Shown in pieces: positions 24,621 to 32,677 of a DNA stretch of 32,700 nucleotides (its first letter is position 1; each line of letters starts with the position of its first letter). Origin of the DNA: Thermomicrobiales bacterium (GTDB taxonomy: Bacteria; Chloroflexota; Chloroflexia; Thermomicrobiales; UBA6265); the NCBI GenBank assembly GCA_030447415.1, contig JAUJOZ010000052.1, positions 1-32,700 of the forward strand. The letters are read 5' to 3'. A program made the translations under genes and the position numbers. The notes beneath the pieces are model-generated. The model was not told the origin of the DNA. It saw only the letters and a program-made list of their open reading frames with translations, and did no database searches.

Positions 24621-24814
24621 TCACTCCGTGGTCTGCATGGTCTGCGGCTGTGCGAACTTCAACTCGGGATAGAGAAGCAACGGCTTGATCGCTGTTGGCG
24701 TCAAACTGGCCAGCACTCCAGCGTCCAGCCCATACATCGATCCGAATACTGTCCGCGAATGTGCGTCCACCGTGCCGGCGCCGCGAGATCGGCCGTCATC
24801 AGCGCCTGGATCAT
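24621..24814 (-). CDS. Small hypothetical protein coupled to pdxT (one indel)
   Basis: ATG 24814 overlaps the pdxT stop (ATGA) and GGGAGGGT lies just upstream. The start MIQALMTADLAA, joined across a one-base indel at about 24778, continues AGTVDAHSRTVFGSMYGLDA, GVLASLTPTAIKPLLLYPEL and KFAQPQTMQTTE to TGA 24623. The composition is protein-like and ordered, unlike other frames here; without the shift the frame ends at 24701 after 37 residues. About 64 residues, no motif recognised. Its place at the end of a thiamine/pyridoxal operon suggests a linked function, which is inference. Confidence 0.45.
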
Positions 24815-25455
24815 GTCCACCCTCCCTTGCGTCCGTCCGCCACGGCTTCCGCCACTACCACCTCGACGAAGTAGCGGTGGAAGGCGAGGTCGTCGGTCAG
24901 CTCCGGGTGGAATGCCGTCGCCAGGCATCGCCCCTGCCGGGCCGCCACTGGGTGTCCATCGGGGAGGCGCGCCAGCACCTCAACGCCCGGCCCGGTCTCC
25001 TCGATCACTGGGGCGCGGATGAAGATCGCCGGCACCGGGCGGTCGGCGACGGCCGGAACCTTCAGCGTCGTTTCGAACGAGTCGAGTTGAGAGCCGAATG
25101 CGTTGCGTCGCACCCGAAGGTCCATCAGCCCCAGCAGCGGCTGCGGCTCCCCGACCCGGCTGCCCGAATCGCCCAGGTTCCGGCCGAGGAGAATCATGCC
25201 CGCACAGGTTCCCCAGATCGGCATCCCGGTGGCGGCGCGTGCCCGAATGGCGTTGTCCAGCTCCGTCAAGACTAGGAGCTTGCCGATCGTCGTGCTCTCG
25301 CCCCCAGGGATGATCAGCGCATCCATGCCGTCCAGGTCGGCAGGCAGACGCACCTCCCGCGCCGCGGCTCCGAGACGGGCCAAGACACGTACGTGCTCGG
25401 CGAATGCGCCCTGCAGCGCCAGGACCCCGATGACCACCGCGGTACCCCCTACCAT
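24811..25455 (-). CDS. pdxT: Pyridoxal 5'-phosphate synthase, glutaminase subunit
   Basis: Releases ammonia from glutamine and passes it to PdxS. 214 residues, ATG 25455 overlapping the pdxS end by seven bases. The class I amidotransferase triad is visible: nucleophile Cys in WGTCAGMILLGRN and His-Glu in TAFHPELTDD. PGGESTTIGKLLVLTEL is the oxyanion/glutamine-binding loop, and RRNAFGSQLDSFE is the PdxT-specific stretch. The N-terminal VIGVLALQGAFAEHVRVLAR is typical. Intact and of normal length; works as a PdxS-PdxT complex in the cytosol. Confidence 0.95.
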   Translation of the reverse strand: MVGGTAVVIGVLALQGAFAEHVRVLARLGAAAREVRLPADLDGMDALIIPGGESTTIGKLLVLTELDNAIRARAATGMPIWGTCAGMILLGRNLGDSGSRVGEPQPLLGLMDLRVRRNAFGSQLDSFETTLKVPAVADRPVPAIFIRAPVIEETGPGVEVLARLPDGHPVAARQGRCLATAFHPELTDDLAFHRYFVEVVVAEAVADGRKGGWT

Positions 25456-26330
25456 CCCCGGGCAGCGAGCAGCTCGCGCTCGGGGATGGCGGCCAGTTCC
25501 AGACCGTGCATCGGCTCGCCTAAGCCACGACTGACCTCGGCGATCTTCGCCACGTCGCGGAAGTGGGTCGTCGCCTCGACGATCGCCCGGGCACGACGGG
25601 CGGGGTCGGCCGACTTGAAGATGCCGGAGCCGACGAAAACGCCCTCGGCACCCAACTGCATCACCAGCGCCGCATCGGCTGGCGTCGCGACGCCGCCGGC
25701 GCAGAAGAGGACAACCGGAAGCTCCCCGGTCTCATGGACCCGCACGACGAGGTCGTACGGCGCGCCGAGGTCTTTGGCCGCGGTCATCAGCTCCTCGCGC
25801 GGTAGCGCCTGCAATCTCCGGATGCCGCCGACGATGTCCCGCAGGTGGCGCACCGCCTCGACGATGTTGCCGGTGCCCGCCTCGCCCTTGGAGCGGATCA
25901 TCGCGGCACCCTCGCCGATCCGCCGCAGCGCTTCGCCGAGATCGCGAGCGCCGCAGACGAACGGCACGCGGAAGCCGTGCTTGTCGACGTGGTACCGGTC
26001 GTCGGCCGGGGTGAGGACCTCGCTTTCGTCGACGTAGTCGACCCCGAGCGCCTCCAGAACTTGGGCTTCCACGATGTGCCCGATCCGTGCCTTGGCCATC
26101 ACGGGGATGGTCACCGCCTCCTTGATCCCAAGGATGAGATCCGGGTCGCTCATGCGGGCGACACCGCCCTGCGCCCGAATGTCGGACGGAACGCGTTCGA
26201 GGGCCATGACGGCCACGGCGCCGGCCTCTTCAGCAAGCCGCGCCTGGTCCGGCGTCACCACATCCATGATGACGCCGCCCTTGAGCATGCGTGCGAGTCC
26301 GGCCTTGGTCATCCAGGTTGACGTTTCCAC
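25449..26330 (-). CDS. pdxS: Pyridoxal 5'-phosphate synthase, lyase subunit
   Basis: Builds PLP from ribose 5-phosphate, glyceraldehyde 3-phosphate and ammonia. 293 residues; start GTG 26330 with GAGAGG upstream. Conserved blocks: MLKGGVIMDVVTPDQARLAE, AVMALERVPSDIRAQGGVAR, IPVMAKARIGHIVEAQVLEA (Schiff-base Lys), IRSKGEAGTGNIVEAVRHLR (second catalytic Lys), and FCAGGVATPADAALVMQLGA with GSGIF. Intact TIM barrel that forms a dodecamer in the family. It follows thiC by 73 bp with no terminator seen, so it is probably within the TPP-riboswitch operon. Confidence 0.96.
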   Translation of the reverse strand: METSTWMTKAGLARMLKGGVIMDVVTPDQARLAEEAGAVAVMALERVPSDIRAQGGVARMSDPDLILGIKEAVTIPVMAKARIGHIVEAQVLEALGVDYVDESEVLTPADDRYHVDKHGFRVPFVCGARDLGEALRRIGEGAAMIRSKGEAGTGNIVEAVRHLRDIVGGIRRLQALPREELMTAAKDLGAPYDLVVRVHETGELPVVLFCAGGVATPADAALVMQLGAEGVFVGSGIFKSADPARRARAIVEATTHFRDVAKIAEVSRGLGEPMHGLELAAIPERELLAARGW

Positions 26331-26403
26331 GATCCTCTCCAGTGCTTCCGCGACCCATTCGCGGCGTCATCGACCCGATCAATCCTGCGCTCGAAGACCC
26401 GTT

Positions 26404-28267
26404 TCACGCTCCGGTGTCGCCCGCTGCGGGCGGCAGGTAGAGTTCCGCGCCCCGCTCCCGGAACTCCCGAGCCTTGGCCGCCATCCCCGCCGCGATGGTG
26501 TCGTCGTCGGTCACGCCCTGCTTGGCCGCGTAGTCGCGGATGTCCTGGGTGATCCGCATGCTGCAGAAGCGGGGCCCGCACATGCTGCAGAAGTGCGCCA
26601 GCTTCGCTCCTCGGCCGGCAACGCCTCGTCGTGGAAGGCGCGGGCCGTCTCTGGGTCGAGCGCCAGGTTGAACTGGTCCTCCCAGCGGAACTCGAAGCGG
26701 GCCTTGGAGATCGCGTCGTCCCAGGCCTGGGCCGCCGGGTGCCCTTCGCCAGATCGGCGGCGTGGCCGCGCTATCTTGTAGGCGATCACGCCGGCCTTGA
26801 CGTCCTCCTTGGTCGGCAGCCCGAGGTGCTCCTTGGGCGTGACGTAGCAGAGCATCGCCGTGCCAAACCAGCCGATCATCGCCGCCCCGATCGCCGAGGT
26901 GATGTGGTCGTAGCCGGGGGCGATGTCGGTCGTCAGCGGCCCGAGGGTGTAGAACGGGGCCTCGCCGCACCACTCGAGCTGCTTGTCCATGTTTTCTTTG
27001 ATCAATTGCATCGGGATGTGGCCCGGGCCCTCGTTCATGACCTGGACGCCGTGCTGCCACGCGATGCGGTTGAGCTCGCCCTGGGTCCGCAACTCGGCGA
27101 ACTGGGCCTCGTCGTTAGCGTCGGCGATCGAGCCGGGGCGCAGTCCGTCGCCGAGGAGAGGCTGACGTCGTAGCGCGCCATGAGCTCGCAGATCTCACGG
27201 AAACGGGTGTAGAGGAAGTTCTCCTGGTGGTGCGCGAGGCACCACTTGGCCATGATCGAGCCGCCGCGGGAGACGATGCCGGTGACGCGCTTGGCCGTGA
27301 GCGGCACGTAGCGCAGCAGGACGGCCGCGTGGATGGTGAAGTAGTCGACACCCTGCTCCGCCTGCTCAATGAGGGTGTCGCGGAAGACCTCCCAGGTCAG
27401 CTCTTCGGCAACGCCGCCCACCTTCTCCAGCGCCTGGTAGATCGGCACGGTCCCGATCGGGACGGGCGCGTTCGGATGATCCGCTCGCGGGTCTCGGATG
27501 TGCTTGCCGGTCGAGAGGTCCATGACCGTGTCGGCGCCCCACCGGGTCGCCCAGGTCATCTTCTCGACCTCCGCTTCGATGGAGGAGGAGACCGCCGAGG
27601 TGCCAATGTTGGCGTTAATCTTGACGAGGAAGTTGCGACCGATGACCATCGGCTCGCTCTCGGGATGGTTCACGTTGGCGGGGATGATGGCCCGCCCCCG
27701 CGCCACCTCGTCGCGCACGAACTCCGGCGTGATCTCCCGTGGGATGGCGGCGCCCCACGCCTGTCCCGGGTGCCCGGCGGTGGCCGCCGCCCGGCCCTGG
27801 TTCTCGCGGATGGCGACGAACTCCATCTCGGGGGTGACGATCCCTTGGCGGGCGTAGTGCAGCTGCGTGACCGGGCCACGCCCGCGGAGCACCGGTCGTG
27901 GGGGCGGCAGCGGCAGAGTCGGGTGGCGGCGGTCGCTTGGTTCCGCATGGTCGTACTCGCCGCGGGCCAGAATCCACGGAAGCCGCAGGGGCGGCAGGCC
28001 CTGTCGCACGTCGGTGACGATGTTCGGGTCGGTGGCCGGGCCGCTGGTGTCGTAGACCCGCAGCGGAGGGTTCTCTGCGACGACCGGGCCGTGGGGGTGG
28101 CTCTTCGTGGGCGAGAGGGTGATCTCGCGCATCGGCACGCGGACTTCGGGTTGAGGGCCTTCAACATAGATTTTGCGGGACGCGGGAAAGTGGGAGGAAG
28201 GCGTGGCTGCCTCGGAGTGCTCCGAGGTGCCGTCAACCCTCCCTCGACCATTGTGACGGGTGGTCAT
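26404..28267 (-). CDS. thiC: Phosphomethylpyrimidine synthase (several indels)
   Basis: Radical-SAM enzyme that turns aminoimidazole ribotide into the thiamine pyrimidine. Start ATG 28267, with AGGGAGCG upstream. The span (about 620 codons) fits the long form with an N-terminal domain. Blocks: VRVPMREITLSPT, VYDTSGPATDP, VTPEMEFVAIRENQGR, MVIGRNFLVKINANIGTSAV, EEVEKMTWATRWGADTVMDL-type core (EAEVEKMTWATRWGAD), VNEGPGHIPMQLIKENMDKQ-type (MNEGPGHIPMQLIKENMDK), and the 4Fe-4S motif CSMCGPRFCSM. Indels at about 27155, 26770, 26745 and 26612 split it; the 27155, 26745 and 26612 shifts are repaired by adding one base to a C or G run. Sequence error is the likely cause. Controlled by the TPP riboswitch upstream. 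Confidence 0.92.
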
Positions 28268-28305
28268 CACGCTCCCTGATCCTGACCCCTTCGCCAATCA
28301 CGGCG

Positions 28306-28340
28306 AACACAAAAAAGCACCGATGGCGGCCGACGGTGCT
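28306..28340 (-). terminator. Intrinsic terminator of the TPP riboswitch
   Basis: Minus strand AGCACCG (28340-28334) pairs with CGGTGCT (28322-28316) around an 11-base loop, followed by a run of T's (28316-28311) and TG. It lies between the TPP aptamer and thiC and gives the switch a transcription-termination platform. Confidence 0.85.
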
Positions 28341-28355
28341 CACAGGAGGGCCCGA

Positions 28356-28440
28356 TCATTCCTGCGCGGGCATTACCCCGATCAGGTTCGACGGTCGGTG
28401 ACGGTTGGGCCACCCTCTCAGCCCGGCTCCCCGAGCTCCC
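28356..28440 (-). ncRNA. TPP riboswitch aptamer (THI element)
   Basis: Minus strand: GGGGAGCCGGGCTGAGAGGG (pyrimidine-binding CUGAGAG), a short variable stem, then CGAACCTGATCGGGGTAATG and CCCGCGCAGGAA (pyrophosphate-binding arm). Order and spacing match the THI-box. A terminator hairpin and thiC follow, so high TPP should stop expression of thiC and probably of pdxST. Confidence 0.96.
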
Positions 28441-28761
28441 GTTGCGGCGCTCTTCGGTTGTCGGGCGCAGCCTCGGCAACCCGGGCGCCGTCAAGAGGCG
28501 CCCAGGCGTACCCCGGGCGGACGATGCGCCGCGTGCCGTTCGACGCCCCCGTCGTGCATCCAGAAGCGCCCCCTCGCCGGGCCAGGTACCGATCAAATAC
28601 AGCGACATTTAGCGTTGAAGATGACAGACAGGCCACGGATCCGGTTCCATATAAAGATGCTTCTTCCGAGTTATCGGAACCACTTTTGGCGAGCGGGCGG
28701 CGTTGCCCCGGCCGCGACCCGTTTGCTAGGGTGAGAGGTGAGACCGGAAGGATCACCACCC
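28441..28761. other. Divergent upstream region; no gene
   Basis: No coherent frame. It holds the promoter of the TPP riboswitch (minus strand) and the leader of the recombinase remnant (plus strand); no convincing promoter hexamers were recognised. 28600-28680 is notably AT-richer (TCCATATAAAGATGC). Confidence 0.35.
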
Positions 28762-29208
28762 ATGACGAACCTAACCACGACCACCCCAACGCTCGAGGAA
28801 GCCCTCGCCCGCTTCCTGCGGACGCTTCAAGGCGCCAACAAGAGCGCTGCGACGATCACCGCCTACCGCACCGACCTCGCCCAGTTCATCGCCTTTCTGC
28901 ACGAGACGAACTGCACCGTCTCCTCCCCGCCGGCGTCACCCGATCGGACGTGGCCGAATACCTCAGCGCCCTCTCGGACCGGGGGCAGAGCGGGATCACG
29001 CGGGCGCGCAAGCTGGCCGCGATCCGGGAGTACTTCCGCTTCCTCGAAGGAAACGGGCTCCTGGAGCGGAACCCGACCGTGGGGATCGAGACGCCCAAGA
29101 AGGAGCGTCCCGCACGGACGACGTTGCGGCCCGGCGAGGACACCAAGCGGTGCCCTCACCGGCGCCGGCATCGACCTCGAGCAGCGCACGCTGACGGCCG
29201 AGCATTGA
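28762..29208 (+). pseudogene. Tyrosine recombinase, N-terminal fragment
   Basis: ATG 28762 follows GGAAGGA. The SAM-like core-binding domain of XerC/D-type integrases is clear: TLEEALARFLRTLQGANKSA, ATITAYRTDLAQFIAFLHET; then after an indel at about 28920 VTRSDVAEYLSALSDRGQSG, KLAAIREYFRFLEGNGLLER, NPTVGIETPKKERPARTTLR. After LRPGED the sequence jumps to a short piece GAGIDLEQRTLTAEH and stops. The catalytic domain with the R-H-R-Y residues is missing, so this is a dead remnant by internal deletion. It lies 63 bp before the palindrome and about 130 bp before the 55-bp repeat. Confidence 0.75.
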
Positions 29209-29270
29209 CCGGCAAGCCACGCTCGCGGCGTGCCCACCCACGGTTGGGACCCTGCTTGGCAGCGCGGGTC

Positions 29271-29292
29271 GCACTCAAAACATTTTGAGTGC
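29271..29292. repeat. 22-bp palindrome, copy B
   Basis: Arms GCACTCAAAA and TTTTGAGTGC around CA. Same arms as the palindrome at 2708-2727. On the minus strand it starts five bases after the stop of the DUF3883 remnant. Confidence 0.65.
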
Positions 29293-29297
29293 GCTCG

Positions 29298-29391
29298 CTA
29301 ACCGGGGTCGCGTTCCTTCGGCTGCTCGTCCGCCAGGTTTCGCCAGCCGGAATCAAAGCGAAATTCGGTGATCCTCCCAGCCGGGTTGCGG
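29298..29391 (-). pseudogene. 3'-end remnant of the DUF3883 gene, containing the 55-bp repeat
   Basis: 29337-29391 is identical to 1-55 of the window. Read on the minus strand it gives NPAGRITEFRFDSGWRN, as in the left-edge gene, then LADEQPKERDPG and a TAG stop at 29300-29298. Homology ends abruptly at 29391/29392 (left copy continues ACCGGG, here CTAGCC). So about 30 codons of a DUF3883 3' end survive here, next to the recombinase remnant. Confidence 0.75.
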
Positions 29392-29415
29392 CTAGCCAAG
29401 TCGACGGTTAGCGTA

Positions 29416-29530
29416 AGTTGAGGATTAAGCTTCGTTGAGGTTGTTTCAGGTTTTTCTCTACGCGAGGGACGTTCCCGAGAACAACCCCAACAAAGGTCAC
29501 GAAGCTCAACTCAAGCCGCTATCCTCAACT
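29416..29530. repeat. Nested three-step inverted repeat downstream of the primase gene
   Basis: Three pairs of perfect arms fit inside one another: AGTTGAGGAT/ATCCTCAACT (29416-29425, 29521-29530), AGCTTCGT/ACGAAGCT (29428-29435, 29499-29506) and GGTTGTT/AACAACC (29439-29445, 29480-29486). The centre has GGGACGTTCCC. The outer edge is 10 bp from the primase stop. It could be a terminator, a MITE-like repeat or a replication-related structure. Confidence 0.6.
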
Positions 29531-29539
29531 CTCCGCGCA

Positions 29540-31810
29540 TTACCGGCCCTCAACGGGAGCGACCTTGAGACCGAGTCCCTTCCAGACTCGGTAGCCGCCG
29601 GGTCCCGTGTCGTTGAGGAAGCCTTTCTCCTGCAACCGGATCGCGAGCATCTTCTGGCTCTGCGACTTCTCCCCGGCCTCCTCGCACCAGGTATCGTAGC
29701 TGGCATGCAGCTCCTTTGCCGTCGCCTTCAGCCCCTTCCCGATGACGCAGGCATCCGCGATCCAGGCGGCGACGATGTCCATCTCTGACCGGTAGCCGGC
29801 GGTGGCCTCCGCCACCGTCTTCGGTGCCGCCAGCCCCTTCGCCTGCCACTCCAAGCAGCCCTCCACCGCCCAGGCGAGGACGCCAGGAAGCTCTGCCCGG
29901 AGCTTCTCCCCCAATCGCCGATCCACCTGCTCCTCCGGGATGCGGACCGCGAAGGGAATGAGCCGGATGCGGTCCCAGATGGCATGGTCGGTCCCCCGGA
30001 TGAGCGGCCGGTGGTTGGTCATCAACCAGATCTTGCAGATCGGCGTGAAGTCAAAGAATTCCCGGTGGAGGAAGCGGGCGGCGATGATGTCCTGGCCGGT
30101 GAGGTCCTTCACGAGGGCTTCGGCCAGTCGCCGTCCATCCTCGGACTCCGAGCCGTAGACAAAGCGGGCGCCCTTGAGCCGCGCGATGTCGTTGGGGATG
30201 CCGCCCTGCGGCCGGACCAGGAGCGTCTCAACCGGGGTGCGCAGCGCATAGTCCCCGAGCAGAGCCGCGACGGTGCGAAGCAGGGTCGTCTTGCCGTTGC
30301 GGCCCTCGGCCCCGTGCCCGACGAACAGGCACCGCTCGCTCGTGTCGCCAGTCAGGGCATAGCCGATGCCCCGCTGGAGGAAGCCGATCATCTCCGTGTT
30401 GCCGGCCATGATCGTGTCGATGAAGCCCAGCCAGACGGGGCACGTTGCGTTGGGTTCGAAGGCCACCGGCGCGAGCTTCGTGTTTAGGTCCGCCGGGTCA
30501 GGAGGACGCAGCCTGCCGGTGCGGAGGTCGATGGTGCCGTTGGCGACGTTGAGCAGCCAGAGGTTCCGGTCGAGCTCGTCGGGGGTGACGGGAATGCCCG
30601 GCTCGGACTTGGCCAGCTCCACCATGGCTTTGAGCCGTTCCGCCGCCTGAGAGCGAATCGCCCAGGAACTCACCTTCTTCTGAAGGACCTCGTCGTCCGT
30701 CGTCGCCGCCTCCGCGAAGATGGCGCGGGCGGCGTCCTTGGCGAGCCGCATCACTTGGCCAGTCTGGTCCTCGGCCCAGCGGCGGCCATCCCAGACGAAC
30801 CACTTGCCGAAGTGGTGGCAAAAGCGGAGGCGCTCGCCGTGCGCGGCCACCAGCCGGGCGGCGTTACCGAGGTCGGTGAGCGCAGGGAACGTGGCGCTGA
30901 GCGCAGCGGAAGCGTCGGTGCGGGCTCCCTGTGGCGACGGCGTCGTGCCACCGTCCGAGGTGTTGTTCGGCTCCGGCGCACTCCACGTGGTTGTGGCCGA
31001 CACCAGCGCCATGAGCGCGTCGGGATTGTCGCCGGTGGCGTCGAGCCAGTCGCTCACATCACCCTTGTCGGGCACGTCGGGCAACTCGATGATCTTGATG
31101 CTCGTGGCCGCCCCGTTCAGCGACAGAGCCACCTGCTCCGCGTGCCGACGTCCCGCCGCATCGTTGTCCGGGATGATGACCACGTCCCGCCCGCGGAGCC
31201 GCTCGCTGTAGGCGTCCCGCCATCTGCCGGCGCCGCCTGGGCACGTGGTCGCGAGGAAACTCAGCTCGGTCAGCCGGTCCGCATCCTTTTCGCCCTCGAC
31301 GACGAACACGGGCTGATCGGGTAGGGCCTGGGTCAGCAGGTGCATGTTGTACAGGACCGATCGCACACCATTGCGGTTCCACGCCCAGCTACCGTTACCA
31401 GCCGGTCGCCGTTGTTTGAACCCTTTCGGTTCATACCGGACGACCTGGAAGAGCAGCACGCCGGCTTCGTCGCAGTAGTCGTAGGTCTGGACGATGCACG
31501 GTATTGGCGTCAAGTCCTTGGGAAACCGCTGGGCCGTGATCGACCTCACCGTCGGCGGATAGAGGTCACTCAACTCCAACCCTAGCTTGGCCACGATGGC
31601 TTCCGTCTCGCATCCCGCGAAGCAGTGGAGGAGGATGGTGCCGTTGTGTTCCTGGTCGATACTGAGGCTGGGCTTCCTGTCATGGTGCACGGGGCAGCAG
31701 GCCATCCAACCGCCGCCCGACTTCGGCTTCACATCCTTCAGGTCTTCCAGGATGTGGTCCATCGGCGCTGCCATCGATGGGGCTGTCGTGCTCAATCGCG
31801 GCCGGTTCAT
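29540..31810 (-). CDS. P4-type primase-helicase (CHC2-Toprim-D5/SF3), intact
   Basis: 756 residues, complete, no frameshift. Start ATG 31810. Domains in order: CHC2 zinc finger (residues about 35-75: MACCPVHHDRKPSL, LLHCFAGC); Toprim (about 165-225: VFVVEGEKDADRL, RDVVIIPDNDAAGRRHA); linker; D5_N (about 340-470: FGKWFVWDGRRWAED); SF3 helicase (about 475-650) with Walker A GHGAEGRNGKTTLLRTVAAL, acidic Walker-B-like FVYGSESEDG, and IWLMTNHRPLIRGTDHAIWD; C-terminal winged-helix region. Phage P4 alpha-like proteins unwind and prime the origin of phages, satellites and integrative plasmids. The intact state contrasts with the broken recombinase nearby. It is preceded by an excisionase-like gene in the same direction. 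Confidence 0.92.
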   Translation of the reverse strand: MNRPRLSTTAPSMAAPMDHILEDLKDVKPKSGGGWMACCPVHHDRKPSLSIDQEHNGTILLHCFAGCETEAIVAKLGLELSDLYPPTVRSITAQRFPKDLTPIPCIVQTYDYCDEAGVLLFQVVRYEPKGFKQRRPAGNGSWAWNRNGVRSVLYNMHLLTQALPDQPVFVVEGEKDADRLTELSFLATTCPGGAGRWRDAYSERLRGRDVVIIPDNDAAGRRHAEQVALSLNGAATSIKIIELPDVPDKGDVSDWLDATGDNPDALMALVSATTTWSAPEPNNTSDGGTTPSPQGARTDASAALSATFPALTDLGNAARLVAAHGERLRFCHHFGKWFVWDGRRWAEDQTGQVMRLAKDAARAIFAEAATTDDEVLQKKVSSWAIRSQAAERLKAMVELAKSEPGIPVTPDELDRNLWLLNVANGTIDLRTGRLRPPDPADLNTKLAPVAFEPNATCPVWLGFIDTIMAGNTEMIGFLQRGIGYALTGDTSERCLFVGHGAEGRNGKTTLLRTVAALLGDYALRTPVETLLVRPQGGIPNDIARLKGARFVYGSESEDGRRLAEALVKDLTGQDIIAARFLHREFFDFTPICKIWLMTNHRPLIRGTDHAIWDRIRLIPFAVRIPEEQVDRRLGEKLRAELPGVLAWAVEGCLEWQAKGLAAPKTVAEATAGYRSEMDIVAAWIADACVIGKGLKATAKELHASYDTWCEEAGEKSQSQKMLAIRLQEKGFLNDTGPGGYRVWKGLGLKVAPVEGR

Positions 31811-31995
31811 GGGTTTGTCATCCAGTCGCCACGACCGGACGCCGATCGACGAGTCGGGGCTGGAGCACCATCGTGCGCCGTATCAGCAAGCCGGTCGGCG
31901 GTCGCGGAACAGGCCTGGTTGCGACCGATGCCGAGGGCACGCGCCGCTTCGGCGACGGTCAGCACCAACAGATCGGCCGAGGGTTCAAGTTGCAT
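31807..31995 (-). CDS. Excisionase-like HTH protein (probable indel)
   Basis: Start ATG 31995. The first half, LLVLTVAEAARALGIGRNQA, is a textbook HTH_17/excisionase helix-turn-helix. After GRNQA the usual basic wing (…RVGRRILIP) is not seen in this frame; a neighbouring frame gives LIRRTMVLQPRLVDRRPVVA, so one indel near 31915 is likely. As written, 62 residues, its stop overlapping the primase ATG by four bases (ATGA). Likely a recombination directionality or regulatory protein of the element. Confidence 0.6.
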   Translation of the reverse strand: MQLEPSADLLVLTVAEAARALGIGRNQACSATADRLADTAHDGAPAPTRRSASGRGDWMTNP

Positions 31996-32086
31996 TGGTG
32001 ACGCCCCTGCACGATGACGACCGGGGACGAATCGTCCCGTCCTGGCCCGAGCGTAGGGGGCGAGGTTGTACGCTGGAGAGGCCGAA

Positions 32087-32677
32087 TTACCCGGCCGGGT
32101 ATTCTCGGCCCTCGAGGATCTCCTCCCCCAACTTGACGTGGGAGATGGCCGGGTTCGAGCGGCGCCGCCGGTCGTACGAATCTCGGCGCAACTCCCAGCC
32201 GAAGCGCTCGGAGATCTGGCGATTCGTCCACCCCTGCCGCTTGAGGAGCGCGCACTGGACCGCCGTCAGCCGATCCAAATGAGGTCCCCCGCCCTTGGAC
32301 CGGCCGGGCTGGATCGCCTTGAGGATGCGAAACGCGCTAAGGACGTCCTCCTTGGTCGTTTCGGGATCGACATCGATCAGGCGGCGGAGCGGTAGGGCGT
32401 CGTAGCGCCGCCTGGCCTCCTCCAGCAAGCCGGTTTCGCGCAGGATCGCGTTGACCACGGCGTAGACGTCGATCCCCAACGGCTCGAAGTGGCGCCGGCC
32501 CAGCTCGGCGATCAGCTCGGTCAACAGCCACCGCTCGAGGTCTTGGACGTCCACGGGATTGGGATCGTCGACGACTGGGGGATCGACCATCGGCCGCGCT
32601 TCGTCGGGCGGCGGAGGCATCGTCCCGGTGACAGCGTCAAACAGTTCGGGGTCGACGTCGCCGTACCGGACCACCAT
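32087..32677 (-). CDS. Hypothetical HTH-containing protein, start possibly beyond window
   Basis: 196 residues from ATG 32677; the frame continues upstream to the window edge, so the start is not settled. N-terminal part is acidic and Pro-rich. The middle is helical: DLERWLLTELIAELGRRHFE, NAILRETGLLEEARRRYDAL. The C-terminal part has a helix-turn-helix-like segment LTAVQCALLKRQGWTNRQIS and ERFGWELRRDSYDRRRR, like the DNA-binding part of small terminase or transcription-factor proteins. Same direction as the excisionase-like gene, 91 bp upstream of it. No family named. Confidence 0.6.
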   Translation of the reverse strand: MVVRYGDVDPELFDAVTGTMPPPPDEARPMVDPPVVDDPNPVDVQDLERWLLTELIAELGRRHFEPLGIDVYAVVNAILRETGLLEEARRRYDALPLRRLIDVDPETTKEDVLSAFRILKAIQPGRSKGGGPHLDRLTAVQCALLKRQGWTNRQISERFGWELRRDSYDRRRRSNPAISHVKLGEEILEGREYPAG

